DNA of 64,000 nucleotides from Paraburkholderia piptadeniae (GTDB lineage: Bacteria > Pseudomonadota > Gammaproteobacteria > Burkholderiales > Burkholderiaceae): positions 1 to 64,000 of the forward strand of contig NZ_CYGY02000059.1 in assembly GCF_900007165.1 (NCBI RefSeq), written 5' to 3'. The notes beneath the pieces were generated by a model. That model worked only from the letters and a program-made list of their open reading frames with translations. It was not told the origin of the DNA and made no database searches. Made by a program: the position numbers and the translations under genes. This document shows positions 54,126 through 63,299 of this stretch, piece after piece (within the stretch, counting starts at the first letter, position 1; each line of letters starts with the position of its first letter).

Positions 54126-56246
54126 TCAGGCGGTGTGGTTGAGGCTCGCCAGCGTGGCGCCGCGCTCGACCAGCCCGACGATCAGCGGCGACGGTTGCCA
54201 GAACACCGGGTCCTCTTGCGCGAACTCGCGGATGTCGGCGAGCACCTTCGCGAGTCCGACGGTGTCGGCGTATTGCATCGGGCCGCCGCGATGGCGCGGA
54301 AAGCCATAGCCGTAGAGAAACGTCACGTCCACATCGAGCGGACGCAGCGCGATGCGCTGATGCACGACGTTCGCTCCTTCGTTGATCATCGCCGCCATGT
54401 AGCGACGCATGATTTCCTCGTCGGAGAACGTGCGCGGCGTGACGCTCGCACGCTCGCGCTCGGCATCGATGATCGCCTCGACTTCGGGATCAGGCTTGCC
54501 TGTGCGCGCGCCGTCGGGATACAGGTAGTAGCCGCGCCCCGTCTTCTGGCCGAACCAGCCGCGCTCGCAGATGCGATCGGCGATCTGCACATAGCGCTGC
54601 TTCGGGTCGCGCGACGCGGCGCGGCGCTTGCGCGTCGCCCAGCCGATGTCGCCGCCCGCGAGGTCCGACACCTGGAACGGCCCCATCGGGAAGCCGAACT
54701 CGCGCACCACACGATCGATCTGATACGGCGACGCGCCGTCCTCCATCATGTAGTCAGCGGCCGCGCGGTAGACCGCGAGCACGCGATTGCCGATGAAGCC
54801 ATCGCACACGCCCGCTCGCACGGGCACCTTGCGCAGCTTCTTCGCCAGATCGAATGCGGTAGCAACCACGTCGGCGCTGACCCGCGCGGGCACCACGACT
54901 TCGAGCAGCTTCATGATGTTCGCGGGGGAGAAGAAATGCAGGCCCACCACATCGCCGGGGCGCGACACGCTTGCAGCAATCGCGTCGATGTCGAGATACG
55001 AGGTGTTGGTCGCGAGCACCGCGCCTGGCTTGCAGACCCGGTCGAGTTCGGCGAACACCGCCTGCTTGATGACCATCTCTTCGAATACGGCTTCGATCAC
55101 GAGGTCTGTGCTGACGAGCGAATCGTAGGACGTGCTGCCGCTCCAGCGCGCGAGCACGGCCGCTTTCGCGTCGGCTGTCATGCGGCCCTTCGCGATCAGT
55201 CCGTCGTAGACCTTTTCGATGTTGGCACGGCCGCGTGCGAGCGATGCATCGTCGCGTTCGATCATCGTCACGGGCAGCCCCGCATCGAGCAGCGCGACCG
55301 CGATGCCTGCGCCCATCGTGCCGCCGCCGATCACGCCGACGCTCGAAATGGCACGCGGTTTCGCGTGACGCGTTTCAGGCGCTTTGAGCACTTCGCGTTC
55401 GGCGAAGAATGCGTGAATCAAGCCGGCTCGCTGCGGGCTGTCGAGACATTGCAGAAACAATTGGCGCTCATGGCGCAGACCGTCGTCGAAAGGCAGTTCG
55501 AGCGCCGCCTGCACGGCATCGACGATCTTCAGCGGCGAGAACAGCCCTCGCGACTTCTTCGATGTTTCGGCGCGCGCTGCTTCGATGGCGGCTCGACTGG
55601 CCACGGGGTCCGCGAGCCCGTCAGCATCGCGAGTGCGGCGCACGGGAGCCTTCGCATCAAGCAATGCCTTTAGATAGTCCAGGCCCTCCGTCAGCACGTC
55701 ATCCGTTTCGCCGACGCGGTCGACGAGACCAAGCGCGAACGCTTCCCGCGCGCCGACGTGACGCCCGCTCAACATCAGATCCAGCGCGGCCTTTGCGCCG
55801 ATGAGACGCGGCGCGCGCTGCGTGCCGCCTGCACCCGGCAGCAAGCCGAGCGTCACTTCGGGCAAGCCGAGCCGGGCGTCGGCGAGCGCGATCCGGTAGT
55901 GCGCCGCGAGCGCGATCTCGAGGCCGCCGCCGAGCGCCGCGCCGTGGATGGCCGCGACGACCGGCTTGCGGCACGCTTCAATCCTGTTGCAGACGACAGG
56001 CAGCGATGGCGGCAGCGGCGGCTTCCCGAACTCCTTGATATCCGCGCCGCCGATGAAGTTGCGTCCCGCGCCGATCAGCAACACCGCGTCGACGGCGGAG
56101 TCCTGTTCGGCGGCTTCGACGGCGTCGCTCAGTGCGCGCCGCACGACCACGCCAAGCGCGTTGACGGGTGGATTGTCGACAGTGAGAACAAGAACGCGAT
56201 TGCGCAGTTCGCGCCTGACGTCATGCCCGGCCGATTCGGAAGTCAT
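54126..56246 (-). CDS. Bifunctional enoyl-CoA hydratase / 3-hydroxyacyl-CoA dehydrogenase
   Basis: A 706-residue FadB/FadJ/PimF-type fusion. Residues about 15-200 form a crotonase ([48 protein letters not shown] with Glu). From about 295 a 3-hydroxyacyl-CoA dehydrogenase follows ([18 protein letters not shown]; catalytic His in [18 protein letters not shown]), then the C-terminal domains. Start ATG 56246 follows GGAGACGCGGGAT; ATG 56261 is possible. It is the first gene of a seven-gene operon; a LysR gene lies upstream in the same orientation. Confidence 0.93.
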   Translation of the reverse strand: MTSESAGHDVRRELRNRVLVLTVDNPPVNALGVVVRRALSDAVEAAEQDSAVDAVLLIGAGRNFIGGADIKEFGKPPLPPSLPVVCNRIEACRKPVVAAIHGAALGGGLEIALAAHYRIALADARLGLPEVTLGLLPGAGGTQRAPRLIGAKAALDLMLSGRHVGAREAFALGLVDRVGETDDVLTEGLDYLKALLDAKAPVRRTRDADGLADPVASRAAIEAARAETSKKSRGLFSPLKIVDAVQAALELPFDDGLRHERQLFLQCLDSPQRAGLIHAFFAEREVLKAPETRHAKPRAISSVGVIGGGTMGAGIAVALLDAGLPVTMIERDDASLARGRANIEKVYDGLIAKGRMTADAKAAVLARWSGSTSYDSLVSTDLVIEAVFEEMVIKQAVFAELDRVCKPGAVLATNTSYLDIDAIAASVSRPGDVVGLHFFSPANIMKLLEVVVPARVSADVVATAFDLAKKLRKVPVRAGVCDGFIGNRVLAVYRAAADYMMEDGASPYQIDRVVREFGFPMGPFQVSDLAGGDIGWATRKRRAASRDPKQRYVQIADRICERGWFGQKTGRGYYLYPDGARTGKPDPEVEAIIDAERERASVTPRTFSDEEIMRRYMAAMINEGANVVHQRIALRPLDVDVTFLYGYGFPRHRGGPMQYADTVGLAKVLADIREFAQEDPVFWQPSPLIVGLVERGATLASLNHTA

Positions 56247-56399
56247 ATCCCGCGTCTCCATGTATTTCGTTTGGCTGATTGTTAAATGCGCGGCGCGCAT
56301 TGACAATCCAACTGACAGTTGACGAACTGTTAACTGAAAGTTGACACTGGAGGCGGGAATGCCTGCGGGGCGGGATGACGTGCTTGTTGGGGTGAAGCG

Positions 56400-57311
56400 C
56401 TAGCTCCAGGTTTGCGCGAGCGAAAGGATTTCGGCGCGCAAATAGTCGATCAGCGCTTGCGTCGCGGGCGACGGATAGCGATTGGGCAGCGTCACGATAT
56501 ACAACGTGTTCTGCATGCCGGCCACGCGGAAATGCGGCAGGACTCGCAGCAGTTCGCAGCTCGTCGGCGCATGCGGCACGTAGGCCGGCAACAGTCCGAC
56601 GCCCATGCCCCGGCACACGGCCTCCGTCAGGAACGGATAGTCGGAAGACTGCAGCGCGGGCTGCATCGTGATCGCGTGGACGTCCGTCTCATCCTCGCGG
56701 TGCGTGAGCGTCATCGTGACGCGACGGCCCGGATACGCTGACGCGATCAGCGTGTGCTTTTCGAGGTCGCTCGGGCAGTCGATCGGACCGTGCTGTTTGA
56801 CATAGTCGGCTGACGCAACCAGGTTCCAATCGATCGAGCAGATATTGCGCGCCACGTAGTCGAGCGGCGGAGTCGCCGTGATTCGTATCGCGACATCGAC
56901 TTCGGCTGCGATCAGGTCTTCGATCCGGTTGTTGAACGTGACCGTGAGCGCGATGCCTGGATGCATGCGCGCGAACTCCAGCAGCTTGCCGCCGAGAAAC
57001 ATCCTGCCGAAGCCAGTGGGCACGCTGATGCGAACGCGCCCGCTCAAGGTCTGTCCGAGGCTGTCGATAGAGGCCTGCGCCGTGCTCAGGTCTTCGAGCA
57101 TGCGCTGCCCGCATTCGTACAGCGTGTGGCCGGCTTGCGTCATTTCGAAGCTGCGCGTCGAGCGGCGCAGCAATTGCGCGCCTGTTTCGCGTTCCAGCAG
57201 TTTGAGCCGCTGACTGATATTCGCGCGCGTCATCCCCAGCTTGCGCGCGGCGGCACTGAGACTACGCGATTCGACGATCTCGACGAAGAGGCCGATCAGG
57301 TTCAGGTCCAT
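56400..57311 (-). CDS. LysR-family regulator upstream of the beta-oxidation operon
   Basis: A 303-residue LysR protein of the CrgA-like branch (SLSAAARKLGMTRANISQRLKLLERETG helix-turn-helix; VRISVPTGFGRMFLGGKLLEFAR). It is transcribed in the same direction as the operon, separated by 153 bp, so it has its own promoter or reads through. It probably controls the acyl-CoA genes, but also may act on the quinone oxidoreductase upstream. Confidence 0.88.
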   Translation of the reverse strand: MDLNLIGLFVEIVESRSLSAAARKLGMTRANISQRLKLLERETGAQLLRRSTRSFEMTQAGHTLYECGQRMLEDLSTAQASIDSLGQTLSGRVRISVPTGFGRMFLGGKLLEFARMHPGIALTVTFNNRIEDLIAAEVDVAIRITATPPLDYVARNICSIDWNLVASADYVKQHGPIDCPSDLEKHTLIASAYPGRRVTMTLTHREDETDVHAITMQPALQSSDYPFLTEAVCRGMGVGLLPAYVPHAPTSCELLRVLPHFRVAGMQNTLYIVTLPNRYPSPATQALIDYLRAEILSLAQTWS

Positions 57312-57458
57312 GGTTTGATGGTGCGTGTGATTGCCCGGCGATCGAGTGCAACCGCTTTCCCATTTCCGGCATAGGCCGATAGTTTAAGTCAGCGTCAACC
57401 ACGGCCTTCACGCGAATAGCGACGACCGCTTCGCGTCGCAGGTGACATTGGGTGTCGT

Positions 57459-58478
57459 TCAACGCTCCGCGAACACCAGCAGCGGCTTGGCGTCGTGTGC
57501 GGCGCGCTCGGCGGCCGTGAATGCTTCGAGTGCACGATCCACGGAGTAGCGGCGCGCTGCCGGCGGCTTCAAGGTGCCCTCGGCCATGCGATCGAGCAGA
57601 CTGCGCAGCGTCCGGCTGCTTTCACTCACCCCCTTGCGTGCGAGCCACGAGAAGATAAACCAGCCGCGCACCTCGGCAGCTGAGTAGACCAGCGCCGGGG
57701 CGAAAACCGGCATCTCGAACGCCGCCGGGTCGGTCTGACGATGCGAGGACAACGCTCCATACACGAGCAGGCGTCCGTTCGGGGCCAACTGACGCGCAAG
57801 GGTGGCGCCCGTGCGGCCGGCGACGCAGTCAATCGCGCTGACGATGCCATTGCCGCCCGTGGCCGTCGTCAGTTGCTCCCGCCAGCTTTCGTCCGCGGTG
57901 CATAGCACGACTTCTCCGCCAAGCGCCTGAATCTCGGCGACCTGCTCTTCACGGCGTACGAGGTTGATGGTGCGGAACCCCTGCGCTTTCGCGATCTGCA
58001 GCACGAGCCGACCCACCGTCGAGCCTGCCGCGCTCTGGACCAGCCAGTCGCCGCGTTCGAGCTGGTGCTCGCACATCGTCATTGCCCATGCCGTCATCGG
58101 GTTGATCAAAGCCTGCGCAGCGTCCTCGTCGGAGATCGCCGCCGGTACGGGTATCGCGCGGTCGGCTGGACCGATGACTTGTTCTCGCCACGTTCCGGGC
58201 ACATCCAGCAACACAACGCGTTCTCCTACCCGCGTACTCGACACGTCACTGCCCACGGCGTCGATGATGCCGACGCCCTCTGACCCGGGCGAGGCTGGCA
58301 GTTCCGGCTGACGCTGGCGTGCGAAACGTCCACGGATGACGTGCAGGTCGGACGGGTGCACGGGCGCCAGCAGCATCCGCACGCGGACTTCCGCCGGACC
58401 GGGCGTGGGCTCGGGCAATTCACACCAATGGACTACCTCTGACGGCTCGCCGTTGCGTTCGAATATCAAAGCCTTCAT
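57459..58478 (-). CDS. Zinc-independent MDR quinone/enoyl reductase
   Basis: A 339-residue medium-chain dehydrogenase/reductase of the QOR/MECR type lacking the structural zinc cysteines. GroES-like domain APVHPSDLHVIRGRF and PGSEGVGIIDAVGSDV; Rossmann motif AAGSTVGRLVLQIAKAQG around residue 150, with the phosphate-binding RREEQ. It uses NADPH to reduce quinones or 2-enoyl-CoA/ACP. It stands alone: 147 bp before the LysR gene and 101 bp after the tautomerase gene. Confidence 0.9.
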   Translation of the reverse strand: MKALIFERNGEPSEVVHWCELPEPTPGPAEVRVRMLLAPVHPSDLHVIRGRFARQRQPELPASPGSEGVGIIDAVGSDVSSTRVGERVVLLDVPGTWREQVIGPADRAIPVPAAISDEDAAQALINPMTAWAMTMCEHQLERGDWLVQSAAGSTVGRLVLQIAKAQGFRTINLVRREEQVAEIQALGGEVVLCTADESWREQLTTATGGNGIVSAIDCVAGRTGATLARQLAPNGRLLVYGALSSHRQTDPAAFEMPVFAPALVYSAAEVRGWFIFSWLARKGVSESSRTLRSLLDRMAEGTLKPPAARRYSVDRALEAFTAAERAAHDAKPLLVFAER

Positions 58479-58501
58479 GTGCTCACCAGACGGTTGGGAG
58501 A

Positions 58502-58534
58502 GACTGCGATGAAAGCCGGGCTTTCACCGCAGTC
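58502..58534. terminator. Nested hairpin between tautomerase and reductase genes
   Basis: GACTGCG (58502-58508) pairs with CGCAGTC (58528-58534); inside, GAAAGCC (58511-58517) pairs with GGCTTTC (58519-58525). It may terminate the tautomerase transcript (minus strand). Confidence 0.55.
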
Positions 58535-58579
58535 GATTTGAGTTCAGCCTGCCAATGGCTTCAGATGAAGCTGAGAGAT

Positions 58580-59011
58580 TCAACCTTCGCTCGGCTCGTA
58601 CGGCGACGCCCGGTTTTCAAGCTTCCATTTCTTCTCGGCTTCCGTATCGGGCCGAGGTGGTCGAATACCATCGATCAACCACAGTTCTCGCGGCGTTTCG
58701 CCGACATGCAGCTCGTAGTGGTAGCCCCGCTCCTGGACAAATGGCGCAATTGCAGCGTTCGCCTTGCGCAACCACGACTCGGTCCACGTGACATCCTTGG
58801 AGATATGTCTGGCGAATTGATCCAATCTGATTCTGACAAAATCATCTCGCGACTCACCTCCCATGAAGAAAGAGTCTTTCGGCTGTTCATGAAACAGAAC
58901 GCCTACATAGAAGCGAGGAATGATGTAAATGTCGGCGATTCGATTCGCCATCTCCTGCTTGTCTTCTGCCGTGTAGGCACCGGGGGGATGATAGATATTC
59001 CACAAAGGCAT
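58580..59011 (-). CDS. cis-CaaD/MIF-like tautomerase
   Basis: A 143-residue tautomerase-superfamily protein starting M-P-L-W, giving N-terminal Pro-1, the catalytic base. Two beta-alpha-beta units (WNIYHPPGAYTAEDKQEMANRIADIY; FVRIRLDQFARHISKD) and HYELHVGETPRELWLIDG resemble cis-3-chloroacrylate dehalogenase (149 residues). GGAGACGAAA precedes ATG 59011, which fixes the start 4 codons inside the open frame. It stands alone, 201 bp after the BKACE gene. Substrate unknown; hydration of unsaturated acids is possible. Confidence 0.83.
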   Translation of the reverse strand: MPLWNIYHPPGAYTAEDKQEMANRIADIYIIPRFYVGVLFHEQPKDSFFMGGESRDDFVRIRLDQFARHISKDVTWTESWLRKANAAIAPFVQERGYHYELHVGETPRELWLIDGIRPPRPDTEAEKKWKLENRASPYEPSEG

Positions 59012-59212
59012 TTTCGTCTCCATGCATCAATAGATGCCGCGTTTCTTATGTCAGAACATCCGGGTCTCTTGAACGACAAGATGAATCAGACACGAGTGAG
59101 GCGGCGTTATAGATAGCCCAAGGATAGGCTACCGTTTGAAATCAATGCTTTCGCCACGCAGCATTGATTGCGACTCATCAGATAGAAGTGCGATCCCATC
59201 TTCGTTTCGGTT

Positions 59213-60097
59213 CTATTGGCGAGGGGAAAGGCCGAGTAGGCTGCGAGCCTCGTCCGGTGTTGCCACGTCCCCGCCGATGCTTTTGACGATACTGACCGCG
59301 CGTTTGACCAGCGATGCGTTGTCCGGCGCCAGTTCCCCTTTGGCGAGGTAAAGGTTGTCCTCCAGGCCGACGCGGACATGTCCGCCGAGGATCACGCTTT
59401 GCGCGACGATCGGAAATTGGGCGCGCGAGATGCCGAACGCCGACCAGCGGGCGTTCTCGGGCAGATATCGCTTCATCTGAAGAAGACTCTCGGTGTCGGC
59501 GGACGCGCCCCACGGCACGCCAAGACATAACTGGAACAGTGGAGCCTGCAGAATGCCCTGCGTTTCGATCAGATGGCGCGCCAGACGCACGTGGCCCAGA
59601 TCGAAGACCTCAAGTTCCGGCTTCACGCCAACTTCTTCAATCAAGGTTGCCATCTTGATCAGATGGTCGGGTACGTTTACGAAAGCGCGACTGCCGAAGT
59701 TCATGGTCGCGATGTCCAGGGTGCAGATTTCCGGACGCAACTCGAGCACATGCTGCACGCGCGCCTCGGGCGTCATCATCGTACTGAGTTCGCTTCCCCG
59801 GTTCGGGTCTTCATCGCTGGGAACGAAACGGGCACCCGGGCCTGTCGTCAGATTGATCAATATCGGGCATCCGCTATCGCGGATACGCGAGACGACCTCG
59901 CTGTAAAGGGACAACTCCGTGCTTGGAGCGCCGCTTTTCTGGTCACGCACGTGAATGTGCGCGATGCTCGCACCGGCCTCACATGCAGCAATGGCCTCGT
60001 TGGCGATCTGCTCGGGCGTCACGGGCACTGCGGGGTTCAGCCGCGGTGTGTCGTCGCTTCCTGTGAGTGCACAACTGATAATCGTCTTGCTTGTCAT
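59213..60097 (-). CDS. Beta-keto acid cleavage enzyme (BKACE, DUF849)
   Basis: A 294-residue BKACE-family TIM barrel that condenses a beta-keto acid with acetyl-CoA, giving acetoacetate and a new acyl-CoA; Zn-dependent. Metal ligands H47 and H49 are in AHIHVRD; INLTTGPG, ELEVFDLGHVRLA and LCLGVPWGASADTESLL are family blocks. It follows the aldehyde dehydrogenase gene by 46 bp. The best-known member (Kce) acts in lysine fermentation, but most members act on other beta-keto acids. Confidence 0.92.
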   Translation of the reverse strand: MTSKTIISCALTGSDDTPRLNPAVPVTPEQIANEAIAACEAGASIAHIHVRDQKSGAPSTELSLYSEVVSRIRDSGCPILINLTTGPGARFVPSDEDPNRGSELSTMMTPEARVQHVLELRPEICTLDIATMNFGSRAFVNVPDHLIKMATLIEEVGVKPELEVFDLGHVRLARHLIETQGILQAPLFQLCLGVPWGASADTESLLQMKRYLPENARWSAFGISRAQFPIVAQSVILGGHVRVGLEDNLYLAKGELAPDNASLVKRAVSIVKSIGGDVATPDEARSLLGLSPRQ

Positions 60098-60143
60098 GAT
60101 GCTCGTTCAAAGGAAATAAAAATTGAGTGCCGCCATCGCGTGT

Positions 60144-61550
60144 TCAGGCGGCCCGTGCGGGGCCGAACGGTAAAGCCCCGACAGGCGCAACCCTGATCAG
60201 CTTCTTGTTGACGAATTCGTCGAAGCCCAGGAGAGAAAGCTCCCGGCCAAAACCTGAACGCTTGACACCACCGAACGGCAGTTCCGCCGCCGTGCCGAAC
60301 GGCTGATTGATAAACACCATGCCGCTGTCGATCTGCGCGGCGACTCGCTCGCCGCGCTCGGTATCCGCGGTGAACACCGACGCACCGAGACCGTACGGCG
60401 TGCCATTGGCGAGCGAGATCGCGGCAGCCTCGTCCTCGACGACGTGGAACGCGGCAACCGGGCCGAACAGCTCTTCGGCGAAGACAGGATTTTGCGGGGA
60501 GATGTCGGTCAGGACAGTCGGTTGCAAATAGAAGCCTGGGCGCGCAACGCGCTTTCCGCCACACACGATGCGCGCGCCATGCGAAGCCGCGCGATCGATC
60601 TGCTCAAGCAGCAGACGCAACGCACGCTCGGATGAAAGCGGCGCGACGGCGGTCGCCGGATCGGCTGGATCGCCCGTCTCGAGCGATGCCATACGCTGCG
60701 TGAAGCCTTCGAGAAAAGCGTCACCGCGTTCCTTGCCGACCACGATAATGCGCTTCGAACCCACGCAGCATTGACCCGCATTGAGCATGCGGCCTGCGAC
60801 CGCGCTTTGAATCGCCCAGTCGAGCGGCGCATCCTCGAGCACGATGAACGGATCGCTGCCGCCGAGTTCGAGTACAACCTTCTTCAGATTACGGCCCGCA
60901 CGCTCGGCGACGGCGGCGCCAGCGCGCTCGCTGCCCGTCAATGTCACGCCCTGGACCCGCGGGTCGTCGATGACACGGCCAGCCTGTTCGATCGAGATGA
61001 ACAGATTCGTATAGACGCCCTCGGGCGCGCCTGCTTCCTCGAACAACCGGGCAAAGGCCAACGCCGATTGCGGGACGCTCTCCGCATGCTTGAGCAGCAG
61101 GACGTTGCCGACCATCAATTGCGGCCCGGCTACGCGCGCGATCTGGTAGTACGGAAAATTCCATGGCTCGATGCCGAAGAGCACGCCGATTGGTTCGATG
61201 TGCACGGCCGCACCGGGCGCTTCCGCGAGCGGGCGCGGTTGCAGATACGCGTGCGCATGTTTTGCGTAGTAGTCGAGAATGTTCGCCGACGACTCCACTT
61301 CCTTGCGTGCTTCGCCGCTGCGTTTGCCCATTTCCAGCGTCAGATAGCCCGCGTATTCGTCGGCCTTCTCGCGCAACAGCGCCGCCGCGCGCGACACAAT
61401 GCGCGCCCGGTCGCTGACGGGACGGCGGCGCCAGTCAGTTTCAAAAGCGCGCTGCGCGGCAGCGAGCTTCGTATCGAGCAACTCGTCGGATATGTCGGCG
61501 TAGGTGGCGAGCAGTTCGCCCGTTGCAGGATTGGTCGTCGTGTACGGCAT
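60144..61550 (-). CDS. NAD(P)-dependent aldehyde dehydrogenase (succinate-semialdehyde type)
   Basis: A 468-residue aldehyde dehydrogenase related to GabD/YneI-like enzymes. Glu228 (VLELGGSDPF) and Cys262 (NAGQCCVGSK) are the catalytic pair; IEPWNFPYYQ contains the oxyanion Asn. It is the first gene of a unit with the BKACE gene. A TGTTAAC-type palindrome lies 47 bp upstream (61597-61613). The natural aldehyde is unknown. Confidence 0.92.
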   Translation of the reverse strand: MPYTTTNPATGELLATYADISDELLDTKLAAAQRAFETDWRRRPVSDRARIVSRAAALLREKADEYAGYLTLEMGKRSGEARKEVESSANILDYYAKHAHAYLQPRPLAEAPGAAVHIEPIGVLFGIEPWNFPYYQIARVAGPQLMVGNVLLLKHAESVPQSALAFARLFEEAGAPEGVYTNLFISIEQAGRVIDDPRVQGVTLTGSERAGAAVAERAGRNLKKVVLELGGSDPFIVLEDAPLDWAIQSAVAGRMLNAGQCCVGSKRIIVVGKERGDAFLEGFTQRMASLETGDPADPATAVAPLSSERALRLLLEQIDRAASHGARIVCGGKRVARPGFYLQPTVLTDISPQNPVFAEELFGPVAAFHVVEDEAAAISLANGTPYGLGASVFTADTERGERVAAQIDSGMVFINQPFGTAAELPFGGVKRSGFGRELSLLGFDEFVNKKLIRVAPVGALPFGPARAA

Positions 61551-61596
61551 GAAGTTCTCCGCGAAAAGGTTGGCATCGAGTCATCGCATTGGCTCA

Positions 61597-61613
61597 TGCT
61601 AACACCGTTAACA
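61597..61613. promoter_or_regulatory. 17-bp operator copy 1 (before aldehyde dehydrogenase)
   Basis: TGCTAACACCGTTAACA, one mismatch in the left arm from the consensus TGTTAAC-ACC-GTTAACA. It lies 46 bp upstream of the aldehyde dehydrogenase start. Confidence 0.65.
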
Positions 61614-61620
61614 CGCATCC

Positions 61621-61640
61621 TGACCAGCTTTTTATGGTCA
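61621..61640. promoter_or_regulatory. TGACCA-N8-TGGTCA palindrome
   Basis: Interrupted perfect palindrome (61621-61626, 61635-61640) in the divergent region between the aldehyde dehydrogenase and DUF1330 genes. Another regulator's site or a small terminator stem (GCTTTTTA loop). Confidence 0.4.
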
Positions 61641-61663
61641 GGAAAAACCCTCATTGATATTCA

Positions 61664-61680
61664 TGTTAACACCGTTACTA
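61664..61680. promoter_or_regulatory. 17-bp operator copy 2 overlapping the DUF1330 promoter
   Basis: TGTTAACACCGTTACTA. It covers the spacer and most of the -10 of a good promoter: -35 TTGATA (61654-61659), 16-bp spacer, -10 TACTAT (61676-61681), plus strand. Position suits a repressor. Confidence 0.68.
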
Positions 61681-61714
61681 TGATCACGTATCTTCTTTCA
61701 ACTGGGGAAGCGAA

Positions 61715-62011
61715 ATGGCAAAGGGATATTGGGTGGCAGCGTATCGGGCGGTCCATGACGCGAGCAAGCTCGCGGCGTACGGCGTCCTCGCGACCCAGGT
61801 GGTGAAAGCGGCGGGTGGAAAATTTCTGGTGCGGGGCGGCGAAGTCGTTGCATTTCAGGCGGGTCTCAAGGAACGGACCGTCGTAGTCGAATTCCCGAGC
61901 TTCGAACAGGCGCTCGCTACGTTTCAGAGTGAGGCTTATCAGGAAGCATTGGCCGTATTGGGAGACGGAGCCGAAAGGGACGCACGCGTCGTTGCAGGCC
62001 TCGATGATTGA
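61715..62011 (+). CDS. DUF1330 family protein
   Basis: A 98-residue protein of the DUF1330 (dimeric alpha/beta-barrel) family: GYWVAAYRAVHDASKLAAYG, GGKFLVRGGEVVAF, RTVVVEFPSFEQALATF, SEAYQEAL. Function is unknown; the fold resembles small ring-modifying enzymes and stress proteins. GGGGAAG precedes ATG 61715. It is divergent from the aldehyde dehydrogenase and shares the 17-bp operator motif. Confidence 0.88.
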   Translation: MAKGYWVAAYRAVHDASKLAAYGVLATQVVKAAGGKFLVRGGEVVAFQAGLKERTVVVEFPSFEQALATFQSEAYQEALAVLGDGAERDARVVAGLDD

Positions 62012-62258
62012 AATGCTCCCATGTGCCAACCGACGCCGCCGTCGGCATCCACCGCTCAGCTTTGATCTTCGCGATTGTGATCTTGCGCGAACGGTAGACG
62101 TCCGTTACCACACTCTCCCTGTTGCGGATTTCCGGAGAAAGTTTTGGCTTGTGAACGAAAATCGCTGCGTACTTTGGTCGAGCATTGGCTTGCGCCCGGT
62201 GCAACGCATCAGGTTAGAGTCGTCGAGTTTCGGAACAACCGTGCCAGGCAGCAACGCT

Positions 62259-62399
62259 ATGTACGTAGAGGTGTCAAAGACAGGAGAGAGCGCGGCGATG
62301 TTCTTCTTTCGTCACGACGATGGCATATGGCGCGTATTCCCTCCTGCACAAGTTCGACCCGCGATGGGCGCCAGTTGTGCCTTTACTCATTGGCATTGA
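62259..62399 (+). CDS. Doubtful small open frame, 46 codons
   Basis: MYVEVSKTGESAAMFFFRHDD at the N-terminal side, then WRVFPPAQVRPAMGASC. The composition looks protein-like, but the ribosome site is weak (CAGGCAG) and no family is recognised. It could be the tail of a decayed gene. Confidence 0.25.
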   Translation: MYVEVSKTGESAAMFFFRHDDGIWRVFPPAQVRPAMGASCAFTHWH

Positions 62400-62462
62400 T
62401 CAACCACCGGATCTGATAGACAACCGTATTCAAGTTAATCCTGGCGTTATATTTCAGCCAAA

Positions 62463-62479
62463 TGTTATACACGTTAACA
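62463..62479. promoter_or_regulatory. 17-bp operator copy 3 (before crotonase)
   Basis: TGTTATACACGTTAACA, two differences from the consensus, 42 bp upstream of the crotonase start. Confidence 0.62.
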
Positions 62480-62521
62480 TTTAAGCTGAAAGACGTGCAA
62501 ATCTGAGGAAATGGAGCAAAG

Positions 62522-63298
62522 ATGGACGAAGCAATTGTTCAGACAGAAATCAAAGGCCACGTGACGGTCCTTACGATGAACCGTCGCCCGCACAACCTGA
62601 TGGGCCCGACGCTGTATCGTGCGCTACTCGATGAATTCGAAACGGCAGTAAAACGCGGCTCGCGCGCGATCCTGCTGCGCAGTGGTCTGCGGCACTTCTC
62701 GGCAGGAGCCGAAGTAGCGCTTTTTCCGGATCGCATTGCCAGGCAAGGCAAAGCACTGATGGATCCGCTTGAGGTGTTGCGTGGCTTCGAGACACTACCA
62801 ATCCCGATCGTCGTGGCGGTGAACGGCACATGCCTTGGTGGCGGATTCGAAGTGGCGCTCGCCTGTGACTTCAGCGTCGTTGCCGAATCGGCCAAGATCG
62901 GCTCGGTCGAGGTCGCACTCGGCTTGCATCCGCTGCTCGGCGGCATCCAGCGCGAGGTGATGCGAGCCGGTCCAGCGCGTGCGAAAGAACTCGCGTTGCT
63001 CGGTCGCCGTTACGACGCTGCCACCCTCGAACGCTGGGGCTTGATCAATCTCGTTGTGCCCGACGACAAGCTCGATGAAGTGGCGCTGTCGGTTACGCAG
63101 GAACTCGCCGCCGGTCCGACCATTGCGCATGCAGCCACCAAGCAGCTAGTCCGGGTCGCGGTCAACGAGGGCGTGGCTGCCGCCGACGAGGCGATGTTCG
63201 AACTGCAAAAGCCGATCTGGGCGTCGCAGGATCTCAAACGTGGACTGGAGTCCTTCGAAAAGGCCGGTCCCGGCACCGCCGTTTTCGAAGGGAATTGA
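62522..63298 (+). CDS. Enoyl-CoA hydratase/isomerase
   Basis: A 258-residue crotonase. Oxyanion motif HFSAGAEVALF, GTCLGGGFEVALACDF, first catalytic Glu in IGSVEVALGLHP and second in AKELALLGRR, so a hydratase reaction is plausible. ATG 62522 has GAGGAAATGGAG upstream. A class III CoA-transferase gene starts 1 bp after its stop, so the pair is cotranscribed. The operator TGTTATACACGTTAACA is upstream. Confidence 0.92.
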   Translation: MDEAIVQTEIKGHVTVLTMNRRPHNLMGPTLYRALLDEFETAVKRGSRAILLRSGLRHFSAGAEVALFPDRIARQGKALMDPLEVLRGFETLPIPIVVAVNGTCLGGGFEVALACDFSVVAESAKIGSVEVALGLHPLLGGIQREVMRAGPARAKELALLGRRYDAATLERWGLINLVVPDDKLDEVALSVTQELAAGPTIAHAATKQLVRVAVNEGVAAADEAMFELQKPIWASQDLKRGLESFEKAGPGTAVFEGN

Positions 63299-63299
63299 C

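Larger units (their letters stand above)
62012..62521. other. Intergenic region upstream of the crotonase
   Basis: 510 bp. It contains a possible 46-codon frame (62259-62399) and operator copy 3 (62463-62479). Otherwise nothing is recognised; the base composition is lower in GC than in neighbouring genes. Confidence 0.5.

Noticed and set aside
54117-55673. 518-codon plus-strand open frame opposite the FadB-like fusion
   Set aside because: Antisense shadow of a well-conserved gene; His/Arg/Ala-rich, no ribosome site or domain.
61929-62256. Plus-strand frame extending from the DUF1330 gene into the gap
   Set aside because: First part overlaps DUF1330 in another frame; only the last 46 codons looked at all protein-like, listed separately with low confidence.
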